Part shown: piece after piece, positions 1 through 7,909 of the stretch
Position numbering within the stretch: the stretch's first letter is position 1
Layout: each line of letters starts with the position of its first letter
NCBI GenBank assembly: GCA_900754255.1
Contig: CAAECI010000031.1
Location: 1-15,814 of the forward strand
Direction: 5' to 3'
Length of the DNA: 15,814 bases
Source of the DNA: an uncultured Succinivibrio sp.
Lineage (GTDB): Bacteria > Pseudomonadota > Gammaproteobacteria > Enterobacterales > Succinivibrionaceae
Notes under the pieces: generated by a model
Database searches by the model: none
The model's input: the letters and a program-made list of their open reading frames with translations, nothing else
Told to the model about the DNA's origin: nothing
Translations under genes and position numbers: made by a program

Positions 1-28
1 ATATTTTTCAGTAGATAAACTAAAATTG

Positions 29-57
29 TTAAGATTTAACCTGTTCAGAAATATAGT
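29..57 (+). promoter_or_regulatory. candidate sigma70 promoter for hfq
   Basis: A TTAAGA element (29-34, 4/6 match to the -35 consensus) and TATAGT (52-57, 5/6 match to -10) are separated by 17 bases. Transcription would start near 64 and leave a leader of about 70 bases before the hfq ATG. This is a pattern match only. The region is AT-rich, so chance matches are likely. The upstream gene lies outside the window, so read-through from it cannot be judged. Confidence 0.4.
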
Positions 58-137
58 GTAAGAACTCTGATCGAGATCTTAGGGATTAATCGTGCTAACA
101 TGTATAGCAAGCTTATAACAAGATAACTCGGGGTTTT

Positions 138-449
138 ATGCCTTATAACAATAAGAATGACGGCGGGCGAGATTCAACTGCCAGGCTTTTTTCTTCGGCT
201 TTTGCAAAGAACGGCGGTCAAAACGGAGCTCTTAAGTTTTTAGTGGATAATGCCGTGCCGGTATGCGTTTTTCTGATCACCGGCGTTAAATTCGAAGGAG
301 TGATAAGCTCCTTTGATCAATATACGGTAGGCATTACTGATATTAAGGGACATCAGCAACTTATCTATAAGGATAAGATCTCGACTTTGACTCTCAAGCG
401 GCCTGCTTTTGCTCAGCAAAGAAACACAAGCGGGGAGAGCGCAGGCTGA
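138..449 (+). CDS. hfq: Hfq-like RNA chaperone (Sm fold), divergent
   Basis: This 103-residue protein carries an Sm core at about residues 28-85. Hallmarks of Hfq are a helix followed by VPV (40-42), the Sm1 SFDQY segment (58-62) and an Sm2 YKDKIST segment (77-83). Hfq hexamers bind A-rich RNA on the distal face and U-rich sRNA ends on the proximal face. Matched to E. coli, Gln8, Lys31, Gln41, Gln52, Lys56 and Thr61 are kept (Q28, K51, Q61, Q74, K78, T83). Tyr25 and Phe42 are conservatively changed to F45 and Y62. His57 is D79, and the rim residues Arg16, Arg17 and Arg19 are V36, D37 and A39. A loop before Sm2 is two residues longer. The N-terminal extension is about 20 residues and the C-terminal tail is short. 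The start is the only ATG, preceded by a weak GGGG. hfq neighbours rnr-rlmB in E. coli too, which supports orthology. miaA and hflX are not seen. Confidence 0.85.
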   Translation: MPYNNKNDGGRDSTARLFSSAFAKNGGQNGALKFLVDNAVPVCVFLITGVKFEGVISSFDQYTVGITDIKGHQQLIYKDKISTLTLKRPAFAQQRNTSGESAG

Positions 450-455
450 GCTAAA

Positions 456-479
456 TTCGCGCGCTTAATTGCGCGCGAA
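456..479. terminator. palindromic hairpin between convergent genes
   Basis: A perfect 9-bp GC-rich inverted repeat (456-464 and 471-479) with loop TTAATT lies between the hfq stop and the stop of the convergent phosphatase gene. The stem is flanked by A/T bases but has no real U-run on the plus strand. On the minus strand it is followed by GAATTTAG, which is slightly U-rich. It most likely acts as a bidirectional terminator or 3'-end stabiliser. Confidence 0.55.
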
Positions 480-496
480 AGTGCTGTACGTGGTGT

Positions 497-1111
497 TTAA
501 AGTTTTTGTGCCATATACATATGTACGAATGTATCGTTTTTTACCTCCACACAGTCAAAGCCACCTGCAATAGCGGCCTCAATGCCGAGCCTGCCGTCCT
601 CAAAAACCACGCATTCCTCGGGAGGGAGCTCAAGCTGGTTGGCCGCCTTTAAAAAGGTTTCTGGATCTGGCTTGTGCTTTCTTACGTCCTCGGCGGTTAC
701 CAGAGCGTCCACGTAAGCTTTAAGATCGTGAATGGCTATGGTATCAATGGCGTTTTTGCGCTGTGTTCCGCTGGCAATTGCGCACTTACAGCCTCTTTCA
801 TGCGCTCCCTTCATGATCGAAAATACATTTTGAAACAGTTTCACCTCGTTTATGTGTTCACGGTAGAGCGCAACCTTTCGCGCGACGAATGCGTCCGGAT
901 CTCCTGCATTACATCCTTGCTTTTTAAGTCGATCTACCACGTCGAGCGATGAAATGCCTCCCCATGCGTAGATGTCGTCGGGATTAACTTTAAAGCCGTG
1001 CTCTGCGCCGACGGCAATCCAGGCTCGTATGTGATGCGGCATGGAGTCGATCAGGGTTCCGTCAAGATCAAATATAAAGCCGCGGTATTTTTCAAGATTG
1101 GGAAAATTCAT
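497..1111 (-). CDS. yqaB: HAD-superfamily sugar-phosphate phosphatase, YqaB-like
   Basis: This is a 204-residue HAD hydrolase of the beta-phosphoglucomutase-like subfamily. All four motifs are present: motif I DLDGT with nucleophile D15 and acid/base D17; motif II S114 in ASGT; motif III K147 in KHKPDP; motif IV E171-D172 in FEDGRLG. A small helical cap lies between motifs I and II (about 22-95). The closest relative I recognise is E. coli YqaB (188 residues), which dephosphorylates fructose-1-phosphate and 6-phosphogluconate; substrate transfer to this protein is inference. It is cytosolic, with no signal peptide. A strong AAGGGG ribosome binding site lies about 8 bases before the ATG. The gene is transcribed alone, convergent with hfq and divergent from the flavoprotein gene. 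An extended -10-like TGGTATATC lies upstream on its strand, without a good -35. Confidence 0.82.
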   Translation of the reverse strand: MNFPNLEKYRGFIFDLDGTLIDSMPHHIRAWIAVGAEHGFKVNPDDIYAWGGISSLDVVDRLKKQGCNAGDPDAFVARKVALYREHINEVKLFQNVFSIMKGAHERGCKCAIASGTQRKNAIDTIAIHDLKAYVDALVTAEDVRKHKPDPETFLKAANQLELPPEECVVFEDGRLGIEAAIAGGFDCVEVKNDTFVHMYMAQKL

Positions 1112-1167
1112 TTTAAAGCCCCTTGCTTAGATATACCAATGCATCTTAACAGTAACTTTCTATTTTT

Positions 1168-1198
1168 TTGACAACTTAGTCCTAAGGTTTTGTATCAT
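1168..1198 (+). promoter_or_regulatory. candidate sigma70 promoter for the flavoprotein-rdgB-hemW-rnr-rlmB run
   Basis: A perfect TTGACA (1168-1173) is followed after 19 bases by TATCAT (1193-1198, 5/6 match to -10). The predicted start of transcription is near 1205, which coincides with an in-frame ATG. The spacer is two bases longer than ideal. It lies in the short divergent gap with the phosphatase gene. Confidence 0.45.
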
Positions 1199-1204
1199 GA
1201 TCAC

Positions 1205-2635
1205 ATGAGCATACGAGAAATTTTGTGCGATACGGCTGTGGTAGGCGGCGGGACGGCCGGGCTTGAAGCCTACAGAGCTGCCAGTGATGGCGGAGCCGAT
1301 TGCGTTTTGATAGACGGCGGACGTTTGGGTACTACGGCCCAGCGATCGGGTGAGTTGCCCGCATCCTATCTTATGTCCTCGGCCATGACGGTGCGTGCCT
1401 TAAAATCTTTCCATCTGCACGGTCTGCAAATACAAAATGCAGAGGTGAGTACGGACGGGGTTTTGCCTAATCTTCGTGCCATGCGATCCAAGGCCACCTC
1501 CTCGGTTTTGTCCTTTCTGTACCGCATTCCCGAGGAAAAGCGTTTGCACGGTATGGTTTCATTTGAGGATCCTCATACCCTGACGGTGGGAGATCACAGC
1601 CGCGTGCGTTTTAAAACGGCGGTGATTGCCACGGGCACCGAGCCTCTGGTTACCTACGAGCAATCGCAGCTTAAAAATATCATTACCACCAATGAGTTTT
1701 ACGAGCAGGACAGACTGCCGGGATCCGCCGCCGTGTTCGGAAGCAGCTCGGTGGGACTGCAATTGGGACAGGCCCTGTCCTATCTCGGAGTGGACGTTAC
1801 CGTCTTCGGACAGCGCATGCTGTGGCGTTTATCCGACGAGGAGGTGCTGTCTGCGGCCTTGAATCAGCTGTCGTCACGTTTTTCCTTGGCAGTGGATTCG
1901 TTTATTACCGCCATCGAGCCGCGCGGCGAGGGCTATTCAATTTACTATATAGACGGCGGCAAATACGAAAATTATCTGCATACTGCCGAGGTAATAGCGG
2001 CCTCGGCACGTATACCCAACGTTGCGGGTCTTAATTTGCAACATATAGGTGTGAAATTAACACGCGAGGGATATATCAAAACCGAACCCAACACCATGCA
2101 GACCTCGCTTAAGCATATCTTTGCCGCAGGCAGTGTAAGGGGCAGTACGTCCACGGCCATGGCCGAGGCCGAGGGTCGTTATGCAGGTATGAATGCGGCC
2201 AGTCCTCACCATATGATGGCCATGCCCGAAACCGTTAATATAGAGATTTGCTATACCGATCCCGTGCTCGCAGTTGTGGGGCGCGGTTTTGAGGAAATGA
2301 AGCTTTGGGCCAGAACCACCGGTGGGCAGTTTGTGGCGGCACATGCAAGCTTTGGCAACACCTTGGGTTCGGGCGGAGCTCACGAGGGCGGCTGTATAGG
2401 CCTTTATTGCGATAAAAGAACCCATCAGGTGATGGGGGCTGAGATCTGCTCTCACGATGCGGATCATTTGGCGCAATTGGTGGCTTTTGCCATTAAAAAA
2501 CGTACCATTGCCGAGGAATTGGTGGATTTTAATTTCGTACACCTTTCAGGAGAAGAGGTTTTGAGTACGGCTGCTGCGGATGCCGTCCACAAACTGACGG
2601 GACGTAACGGCTATCAGCGTCTGCTTCAACCCTAA
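1205..2635 (+). CDS. dihydrolipoamide dehydrogenase-like flavoprotein lacking redox cysteines
   Basis: This 476-residue protein is a class I pyridine nucleotide-disulfide oxidoreductase by fold. It has an N-terminal FAD site GGGTAG, a central NAD(P)-binding segment (GSSSVGLQLGQ), a second FAD motif ending FAAGSV, and a C-terminal dimerisation domain. It most resembles LPD-3-type dehydrogenases. The active-site CxxxxC is replaced: numbering from this ATG, the cysteine positions are A45 and E50. The lysine of the PSK motif is S54, and its usual Glu partner in GLELG is Q186. The C-terminal His-x4-Glu dyad (H446, E451) remains. Normal dithiol chemistry is therefore not expected, and the function is unknown. 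Start: ATG 1205 fits family length. An in-frame TTG at 1190 has AAGG only 2 bases upstream and would overlap the predicted -10. rdgB follows after 20 bases, probably in one operon. Confidence 0.8.
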   Translation: MSIREILCDTAVVGGGTAGLEAYRAASDGGADCVLIDGGRLGTTAQRSGELPASYLMSSAMTVRALKSFHLHGLQIQNAEVSTDGVLPNLRAMRSKATSSVLSFLYRIPEEKRLHGMVSFEDPHTLTVGDHSRVRFKTAVIATGTEPLVTYEQSQLKNIITTNEFYEQDRLPGSAAVFGSSSVGLQLGQALSYLGVDVTVFGQRMLWRLSDEEVLSAALNQLSSRFSLAVDSFITAIEPRGEGYSIYYIDGGKYENYLHTAEVIAASARIPNVAGLNLQHIGVKLTREGYIKTEPNTMQTSLKHIFAAGSVRGSTSTAMAEAEGRYAGMNAASPHHMMAMPETVNIEICYTDPVLAVVGRGFEEMKLWARTTGGQFVAAHASFGNTLGSGGAHEGGCIGLYCDKRTHQVMGAEICSHDADHLAQLVAFAIKKRTIAEELVDFNFVHLSGEEVLSTAAADAVHKLTGRNGYQRLLQP

Positions 2636-2655
2636 ATAAAAATTTGTAAATTCAT

Positions 2656-3264
2656 ATGGATAATAATAAAGCTAAAAAATTGGTATTGGCCACCGGCAAC
2701 GCCGGTAAGGTGCGTGAATTTTCAGCACTGCTCTCCCCACTTAATTATGAAATTGTGATGCAAAAGGATCTGGGAGTGGTCGAGCCTCCCGAGAACGGGA
2801 AAAGCTTTGTTGAAAATGCTTTGATCAAGGCCCGTGCGGCATCTGAGCAGACGGGATTGCCGGCCTTGGCAGACGATTCGGGCTTATGTGTTGACGCTTT
2901 AAACGGAGCTCCCGGTATTTTTTCGGCAAGATTTGCAGGGGCTCACGGTGACGATGAGGCCAATAATCAAAAGCTACTTAGGCTTTTGGAAAACGTGAAA
3001 CCAGAGGATCGCAGCGCCCGTTATTGGTGTGCCCTGTGTCTCGTGCGCTTCCCCGAGGATCCGGTGCCCCTTCTGGTCACGGCCTCATGGGAGGGGAGTA
3101 TAGCCCTGAAGGCGCGTGGTCATGAGGGCTTCGGATATGATCCGCTGTTTTTAGTTACTGGTCGTAACTGCACGGCCGCCCAGCTTCCGGCCCAGGTTAA
3201 AAACCTTATATCCCATCGCGGTTGTGCCTTACAAAAGCTTTTGGCCGAGCTTGCAAGCAAGTGA
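2656..3264 (+). CDS. rdgB: dITP/XTP pyrophosphatase (non-canonical purine NTPase)
   Basis: The 202-residue product is a HAM1/RdgB family pyrophosphatase. It hydrolyses dITP, XTP and ITP to monophosphates and keeps deaminated purines out of DNA and RNA. The nucleotide-binding LATGNAGK (11-18), catalytic Mg-binding DDSG (73-76), FGYDP (159-163) and SHRG (186-189) are all present. Length matches E. coli RdgB (197). It lacks a clear Shine-Dalgarno sequence before the ATG, so translation may depend on the upstream gene 20 bases away. Its TGA overlaps the hemW GTG start as GTGA. The rdgB-hemW pairing is common in gammaproteobacteria. Confidence 0.95.
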   Translation: MDNNKAKKLVLATGNAGKVREFSALLSPLNYEIVMQKDLGVVEPPENGKSFVENALIKARAASEQTGLPALADDSGLCVDALNGAPGIFSARFAGAHGDDEANNQKLLRLLENVKPEDRSARYWCALCLVRFPEDPVPLLVTASWEGSIALKARGHEGFGYDPLFLVTGRNCTAAQLPAQVKNLISHRGCALQKLLAELASK

Positions 3265-4403
3265 ATACTACCAAAGACTATGGCGTCGCGCCCTTGAGCG
3301 TTTCTCTATACGTGCATTATCCGTGGTGCATAAGAAAATGCCCTTATTGTGATTTCAGCTCCTTTGCCAAGGGACGCGATGCTCTTAGGGATCAAAAGTA
3401 TTTTGCCGCCTTAAAAAAAGATTATGTGCAAAACAGGGAGAAGCTTTACGGCAGAAAAATTGTAAGCGTGTACTTCGGAGGAGGAACGCCCTCCCTCTGT
3501 CCTCCGGAATATATGGCGGATTTTCTTGCCTTTATAAGGCCAGATCTTGCTACAGACTGTGAAATATCCATGGAGGCCAATCCGGGTACCGTAAGCCGTG
3601 ATGGTCTGTCTGAGTATCTCGGGGCTGGGCTTAATCGTCTGAGCATAGGCGTGCAAAGCTTTAACGATCGAAGTTTGAAGGCCATCGGTCGCATTCACGA
3701 CGGCAAGGCGGCGTGTGCGGCCGTGAAAACTGCATTCGAGGCAGGCTTTGAGAACGTTAACGTCGATTTAATGCATGCCCTGCCTGATCAGGGGATCGCC
3801 GAGGCTGTTTGCGATCTGCAAACGGCATGTGCCCTCGGGGCTACTCATATTTCCTGGTACGAGCTTACCATAGAGGAGGGGACGGCCTTCGGACGTCGCC
3901 CTCCGCACAGACCCGATGAGGAGATCTTATCTGACGAGGAGGAACGGGGCTTTGGGTACCTAACCTCGCAGGGCTATGAGCGTTATGAGGTTTCGGCCTT
4001 TGCCCTAAAGGGATTAAAATGTGTACATAATCGCAATTATTGGCTTTTTAACGATTATTTGGGTATAGGAGCCGGCGGTTGTGGCAAGATATTTCACGAG
4101 GGAAAGACGATCAGACGATCCTGTCCCGAAACCCCCGATGAATATATGAACGGAAATTACGGAAGCTGGTACGAGGTCCTCCCCTCCGAGTTGCCGTTTG
4201 AATTTGTGTTAAACCGTCTGCGTCTTTTTGAAAAAATTAAGATCGACGAATTTTTTTTGACGACAGGCTTGCCCTTTGAGCATATTAAGGGGCGTTTGGA
4301 GGAGGCCGCCGCCGAAGGTCTTTTACGTTTTAGTGAACAATCGTATGAACTGACGCATCTTGGAAAAAGGATGCTCAATGATATTTTGGAAAAATTTCTG
4401 TGA
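3261..4403 (+). CDS. hemW: radical SAM heme chaperone HemW
   Basis: The product of about 380 residues is a coproporphyrinogen-III-oxidase-like radical SAM protein. HemW inserts heme into target proteins rather than oxidising coproporphyrinogen. The cluster motif CxxxCxxC is C23, C27, C30 followed by DF, and the SAM-binding GGGTPS is at 73-78. The C-terminal HemN-type domain includes NRLRLFE. The chosen start is GTG 3261, which overlaps the rdgB stop (GTGA) and gives E. coli-like length (378). A TTG at 3222 would run 39 bases into rdgB and add a tail with no family match. No strong ribosome binding site is visible, which fits translational coupling. The stop overlaps the next gene in the same way. 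Confidence 0.93.
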   Translation: MNTTKDYGVAPLSVSLYVHYPWCIRKCPYCDFSSFAKGRDALRDQKYFAALKKDYVQNREKLYGRKIVSVYFGGGTPSLCPPEYMADFLAFIRPDLATDCEISMEANPGTVSRDGLSEYLGAGLNRLSIGVQSFNDRSLKAIGRIHDGKAACAAVKTAFEAGFENVNVDLMHALPDQGIAEAVCDLQTACALGATHISWYELTIEEGTAFGRRPPHRPDEEILSDEEERGFGYLTSQGYERYEVSAFALKGLKCVHNRNYWLFNDYLGIGAGGCGKIFHEGKTIRRSCPETPDEYMNGNYGSWYEVLPSELPFEFVLNRLRLFEKIKIDEFFLTTGLPFEHIKGRLEEAAAEGLLRFSEQSYELTHLGKRMLNDILEKFL

Positions 4404-7045
4404 ATAAGATCATTAAATTAATCGATAAGCTGAATCCTATAAAGAAAAAGAGCGATGCCGATGCTGGCGCAGTGACAGACGACAAGGTCAATATTAAAGC
4501 CCAGGCTAAGAAAAAGCCCGCGGTTAAAAAGCAGGTAAAAGAAAATCTTGCCAATGCTCCCAAGGGTGATCCGCTTGAGGATTTTAAAAGCGCCTTGTTT
4601 CAGGTTTGTGTACGTTATCATCCGGATCTGGGGTCGGTATCGGGACTCGGATTGGCCTCAGGACTTTTGGGGCGTGAGGGCTACAGCGGCAATTTAAGTC
4701 AGGTAAATGCCGAGACCTATAAAAACGTCCTCCGAGAATTGGTTGAGGACGGAGCTTTGGTCAAGATGCCGGGCTTTGAGATCTATGCTCATCCCTCGCA
4801 GATCATAAGCGGTACCTCCAAGATCTCGGCCCGAGAGGCCCCCGATTTCTTGGCCGAGGAGCGTAGCAAGCGCTATGTGAATTATGTTTATACGGAGAAC
4901 GGAGACGAGCTCAGACTTAAAAGCTCAATTGTGATCCTGCCTGGTGACGAGGTCGAATTTACGGCCGTCGGTGACTGTGCATATGTGGACAAATTGGTTA
5001 AAACCCGTATTTGCGTGTTAGGACGCGTGATGATGCTTTCCAAGGAAGGACGCGTCGCCACGATCATGCCCGAGGAGCACTGCCTTGAAAAGCAGATCTT
5101 CGAGTTTGAAAGCAAGGCCGATTTGGGAGAAGCCAAATCGGGAGACGTGGTCATAGCCGAGATTGTTTCGCGCGGTTCTAAGCGATGCTTGGTTAAAACT
5201 CGAGAGGTGGTTAAGGATCTGGGCAATTTAAACAATATCATCGTCATGGCCGTGCTCATGAATGATATTCCATCTACCTGGCCTGACAATATGCCCAAGG
5301 CTTTGGCTCACATACCCGATACAGTATCTCCCGATGATTGGCGCGGACGCGACGACATACGTAACGTGCCGCTTATGACCATTGACGGTGAAGACGCACG
5401 CGACTTTGACGATGCCGTTTATTGCCGTCGCGAGCAGGGCGGCTGGAGACTGTTTGTGGCCATAGCCGACGTTTCCTATTATGTGCGCCCGGGGTCGATT
5501 TTGGATAAGGAAGCCGTTAATCGTTGCAACTCCTGTTATTTCCCTAATTACGTGATCCCCATGCTCCCTGAAAAGCTCTCCAACGGGATTTGCTCCTTAA
5601 ATCCCGAGGTAGACAGGCTGTGTATGTGTTGCGAAATGAAGATCGCACAGGACGGATCCATGGAGAACTATCGCTTCTATCCGGCCGTCATGCGCTCGCA
5701 TGCCCGCCTTACCTACAACGAGGCTTGGATGATGATCTCCGAGGGCAAGGCTCAATACCCTGAGCACGAGGCTTGCATCGACAACGTCAAGGAGCTTTAT
5801 GCTCTTTATAAGGCTTTCCTTAAAAATAGGAAGCATCGCGGAGGCATTGCCATCGAAAGCACGGAGCAGCATTTCGTTTTCAACGAAAATATGGAGATTG
5901 TCGGAGTGGAGCCCGTCGAGCGCAACGATGCCCACAAGCTTATCGAGGAGTGCATGATCGCCGCCAACGTGGCCGCCGCTACCTTCGTAAGCGAAAAGAG
6001 ATCGCAAACCCTCTACCGCGTACATGCCAAGCCTACGGAGAAAAAGCTTGCACAGCTGTTGCCGCAGTTGGCTCGCTTCGGTCTTTCACTTACGGGCGGG
6101 GACGATCCCAAGCCTAAGGATTATGCCAAGCTTGCTGAAACCATAGCCAAGCGCAAGGACGGAAAGGTCCTGGGCGAAATGCTTTTGCGTAGCATGTCCA
6201 AGGCCGAATACACTCCCGAAAATATAGGACACTTCGGTTTGGCACTTGAAAAGTATGCGCATTTTACCTCCCCCATACGCCGCTATGCCGATCTGCAACT
6301 GCACCGTGTGATCAAGCATTTGCTTGAGAAGGAGGATAAGGGACGCTGGGGACGCATAGGACAGAGAGCCTATACCAAGGCCGAGCTTACCGTGCTCGGA
6401 GAAAAATGCAGTGCCCGTGAGGTGGCGGCCGAGGAAGCCGAGCGTCAGGTGGATTTTGAGCTTGCCTGCGTATATCTTGAGAACTTTATCGGCGAAACCG
6501 TAGACGGTACCATTACCGGATGCACCCGTTTTGGGATCTTCGTGCACCTTGATAAATTCCTGGTGGACGGTCTCATCTATATAGGGAGCTTCCCTGGCTT
6601 TATGAATTATGATCAGCGCACCGAATCTCTGATCTCCGATCGCGGCAAGGTCTATCGTATAGGCGATCCCATCAAGGTGGTGATCGCATCCGTGAACGCG
6701 CAGGAGCACAAGGTTGATCTCATGCCCACAGGGCTCGGATCAGTTGCCAAATACCGCAAGGTGCGCGATCGCATACTCAAGGAGCGGGCGGAGATCCGTA
6801 AAAATGCCGGCAATGTTGATAAGGAGGAGCTTTTTAAAAAGCTCTCGGATATTGCCAAACCGCGTCCTAGCGAAGAAGGTGACAGCGTGCAGCGGGCCAA
6901 GGTTGCAGGCGGATGGGGCAATGAGCTCTCGTCCATGATGCATTTTACGAGTCCCTTTTCCATGCCGCGTCGCAAGGAAAAGGACCGCAACGATTTCTCG
7001 TCGCGCGACGGGGGACGCCGTCGCAAGAATAAGAAGCAACGCTGA
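4400..7045 (+). CDS. rnr: ribonuclease R (3'-5' exoribonuclease)
   Basis: The 881-residue RNB-family exonuclease degrades structured RNA from the 3' end and acts in mRNA and rRNA quality control. Order of parts: lysine-rich N-terminus (1-50), winged-helix region (about 55-135), cold-shock-like regions (about 140-290), RNB catalytic domain (about 315-655), S1 domain (about 698-775), basic C-terminal tail (790-881). The catalytic motif DGEDARDFDD holds D329, D335, D337 and D338, equivalent to E. coli D272, D278, D280 and D281. The late RNB motif HFTSPIRRYADL is intact. The first cold-shock segment looks degenerate: the usual GYGFL-type motif reads APDFL. The GTG start at 4400 overlaps the hemW TGA, with a weak GGA about 9 bases upstream. 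It is longer than E. coli RNase R (813), mainly at the N-terminal side. Confidence 0.95.
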   Translation: MNKIIKLIDKLNPIKKKSDADAGAVTDDKVNIKAQAKKKPAVKKQVKENLANAPKGDPLEDFKSALFQVCVRYHPDLGSVSGLGLASGLLGREGYSGNLSQVNAETYKNVLRELVEDGALVKMPGFEIYAHPSQIISGTSKISAREAPDFLAEERSKRYVNYVYTENGDELRLKSSIVILPGDEVEFTAVGDCAYVDKLVKTRICVLGRVMMLSKEGRVATIMPEEHCLEKQIFEFESKADLGEAKSGDVVIAEIVSRGSKRCLVKTREVVKDLGNLNNIIVMAVLMNDIPSTWPDNMPKALAHIPDTVSPDDWRGRDDIRNVPLMTIDGEDARDFDDAVYCRREQGGWRLFVAIADVSYYVRPGSILDKEAVNRCNSCYFPNYVIPMLPEKLSNGICSLNPEVDRLCMCCEMKIAQDGSMENYRFYPAVMRSHARLTYNEAWMMISEGKAQYPEHEACIDNVKELYALYKAFLKNRKHRGGIAIESTEQHFVFNENMEIVGVEPVERNDAHKLIEECMIAANVAAATFVSEKRSQTLYRVHAKPTEKKLAQLLPQLARFGLSLTGGDDPKPKDYAKLAETIAKRKDGKVLGEMLLRSMSKAEYTPENIGHFGLALEKYAHFTSPIRRYADLQLHRVIKHLLEKEDKGRWGRIGQRAYTKAELTVLGEKCSAREVAAEEAERQVDFELACVYLENFIGETVDGTITGCTRFGIFVHLDKFLVDGLIYIGSFPGFMNYDQRTESLISDRGKVYRIGDPIKVVIASVNAQEHKVDLMPTGLGSVAKYRKVRDRILKERAEIRKNAGNVDKEELFKKLSDIAKPRPSEEGDSVQRAKVAGGWGNELSSMMHFTSPFSMPRRKEKDRNDFSSRDGGRRRKNKKQR

Positions 7046-7062
7046 GATTTAAGGAAATAAAA

Positions 7063-7830
7063 ATGCGTACTCAAAAAAAGAAGAACAGCCGCGAAATAGT
7101 TTACGGTGTCAATTCCGTATTTTCAGCGTTGGACACTGCTCCAGATAAGATCACCTCCGCCTGGATCGCCAAGGGCCGTGACGAGGATCGACGCGTGGCG
7201 GATATTGTCAAAAGATTGGACAAATGCGGGGTTAAGGTTCAGTTTTGCTTAAGCCACTTTCTCGACGAAAAGACCGAGGGCGGAGTGCATCAGGGAGTGG
7301 TGATCGAGATGCTCGCCACGCCGCCTTTAAATGAGCACGATCTTGAGGACATGATCCTAAATAAGGCCGGGAGCAGGCAACTGTATCTCGTGCTTGACGG
7401 AGTGACCGATCCTCGCAATCTGGGAGCCTGCATGCGCTCGGCATGGGCTGCCGGCGCCGATGCGGTGATCGTGCCGCGCGATCGCTCGGCCTCTCTGACT
7501 CCGGTGGCGCGCAAAACTGCCGACGGCGCTGCCGAGGTGGTGCCATTCGTGGCCGTTACCAATTTGGCCCGCGTGCTCGATTTCATGCGTGATAATGCCG
7601 TAGAGGTGGTGGGACTTGCGGGAGAGACCTCGGATCTTATTTATGAGCATAAATTTGCGCCCGCCTGTGCTGTGATCATGGGAGCAGAGGACAGCGGTAT
7701 GCGTCGTCTTACCCGTGAAAAATGCGATTCCATAGTCAAGATCCCGATGGCCGATGGCGTTGAGTCCTTAAACGTATCGGTGGCAGCCGGCATCACCTTG
7801 TTTGAGGTGGTAAGGCAGCGCTTAGGTTAA
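7063..7830 (+). CDS. rlmB: 23S rRNA (guanosine-2251-2'-O)-methyltransferase RlmB
   Basis: The 255-residue product is a SPOUT-class methyltransferase that methylates the 2'-O of G2251 in the 23S P-loop using SAM. An N-terminal substrate-binding domain (10-85) is followed by the knotted SPOUT domain. Its motifs are NLGACMRSA (119-127), MGAEDSGMRRL (206-216) and IPMADGVESLNVSVAAG (227-243). Length matches E. coli RlmB (243) with a short basic N-terminal extension. A good AAGGA site precedes the ATG. It follows rnr by 17 bases, as in E. coli, and is the last gene of the run. No convincing intrinsic terminator is visible after it. Confidence 0.96.
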   Translation: MRTQKKKNSREIVYGVNSVFSALDTAPDKITSAWIAKGRDEDRRVADIVKRLDKCGVKVQFCLSHFLDEKTEGGVHQGVVIEMLATPPLNEHDLEDMILNKAGSRQLYLVLDGVTDPRNLGACMRSAWAAGADAVIVPRDRSASLTPVARKTADGAAEVVPFVAVTNLARVLDFMRDNAVEVVGLAGETSDLIYEHKFAPACAVIMGAEDSGMRRLTREKCDSIVKIPMADGVESLNVSVAAGITLFEVVRQRLG

Positions 7831-7909
7831 TAGTCAGGAGGCGTCGTTGTTTCCTTTTTCGGGGTGATCTCGGCGCTCTCTTCTAATCCATCCCCTACCT
7901 CAAAAAGAA

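Noticed and set aside
105..117. GCAAGCTTAT shared between the hfq upstream region and 10184-10195
   Set aside because: A 10-base match in AT-rich DNA occurring twice in 16 kb, with no extended similarity, is not enough to call a repeat or attachment site.
2057..2542. Open frames of 100-200 codons antisense to the flavoprotein, rnr and SNF2 genes
   Set aside because: They mirror the codon pattern of well-supported genes on the other strand and show no recognisable domains or ribosome binding sites.
3222..3260. TTG at 3222 as the hemW start
   Set aside because: It would overlap rdgB by 43 bases and add 13 residues with no family match; the GTG at 3261 overlaps the stop neatly and gives the usual length.
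7836..7868. AGGAGG followed six bases later by TTG and a six-codon frame after rlmB
   Set aside because: The peptide is too short and featureless and there is no promoter or conserved context; most likely chance.
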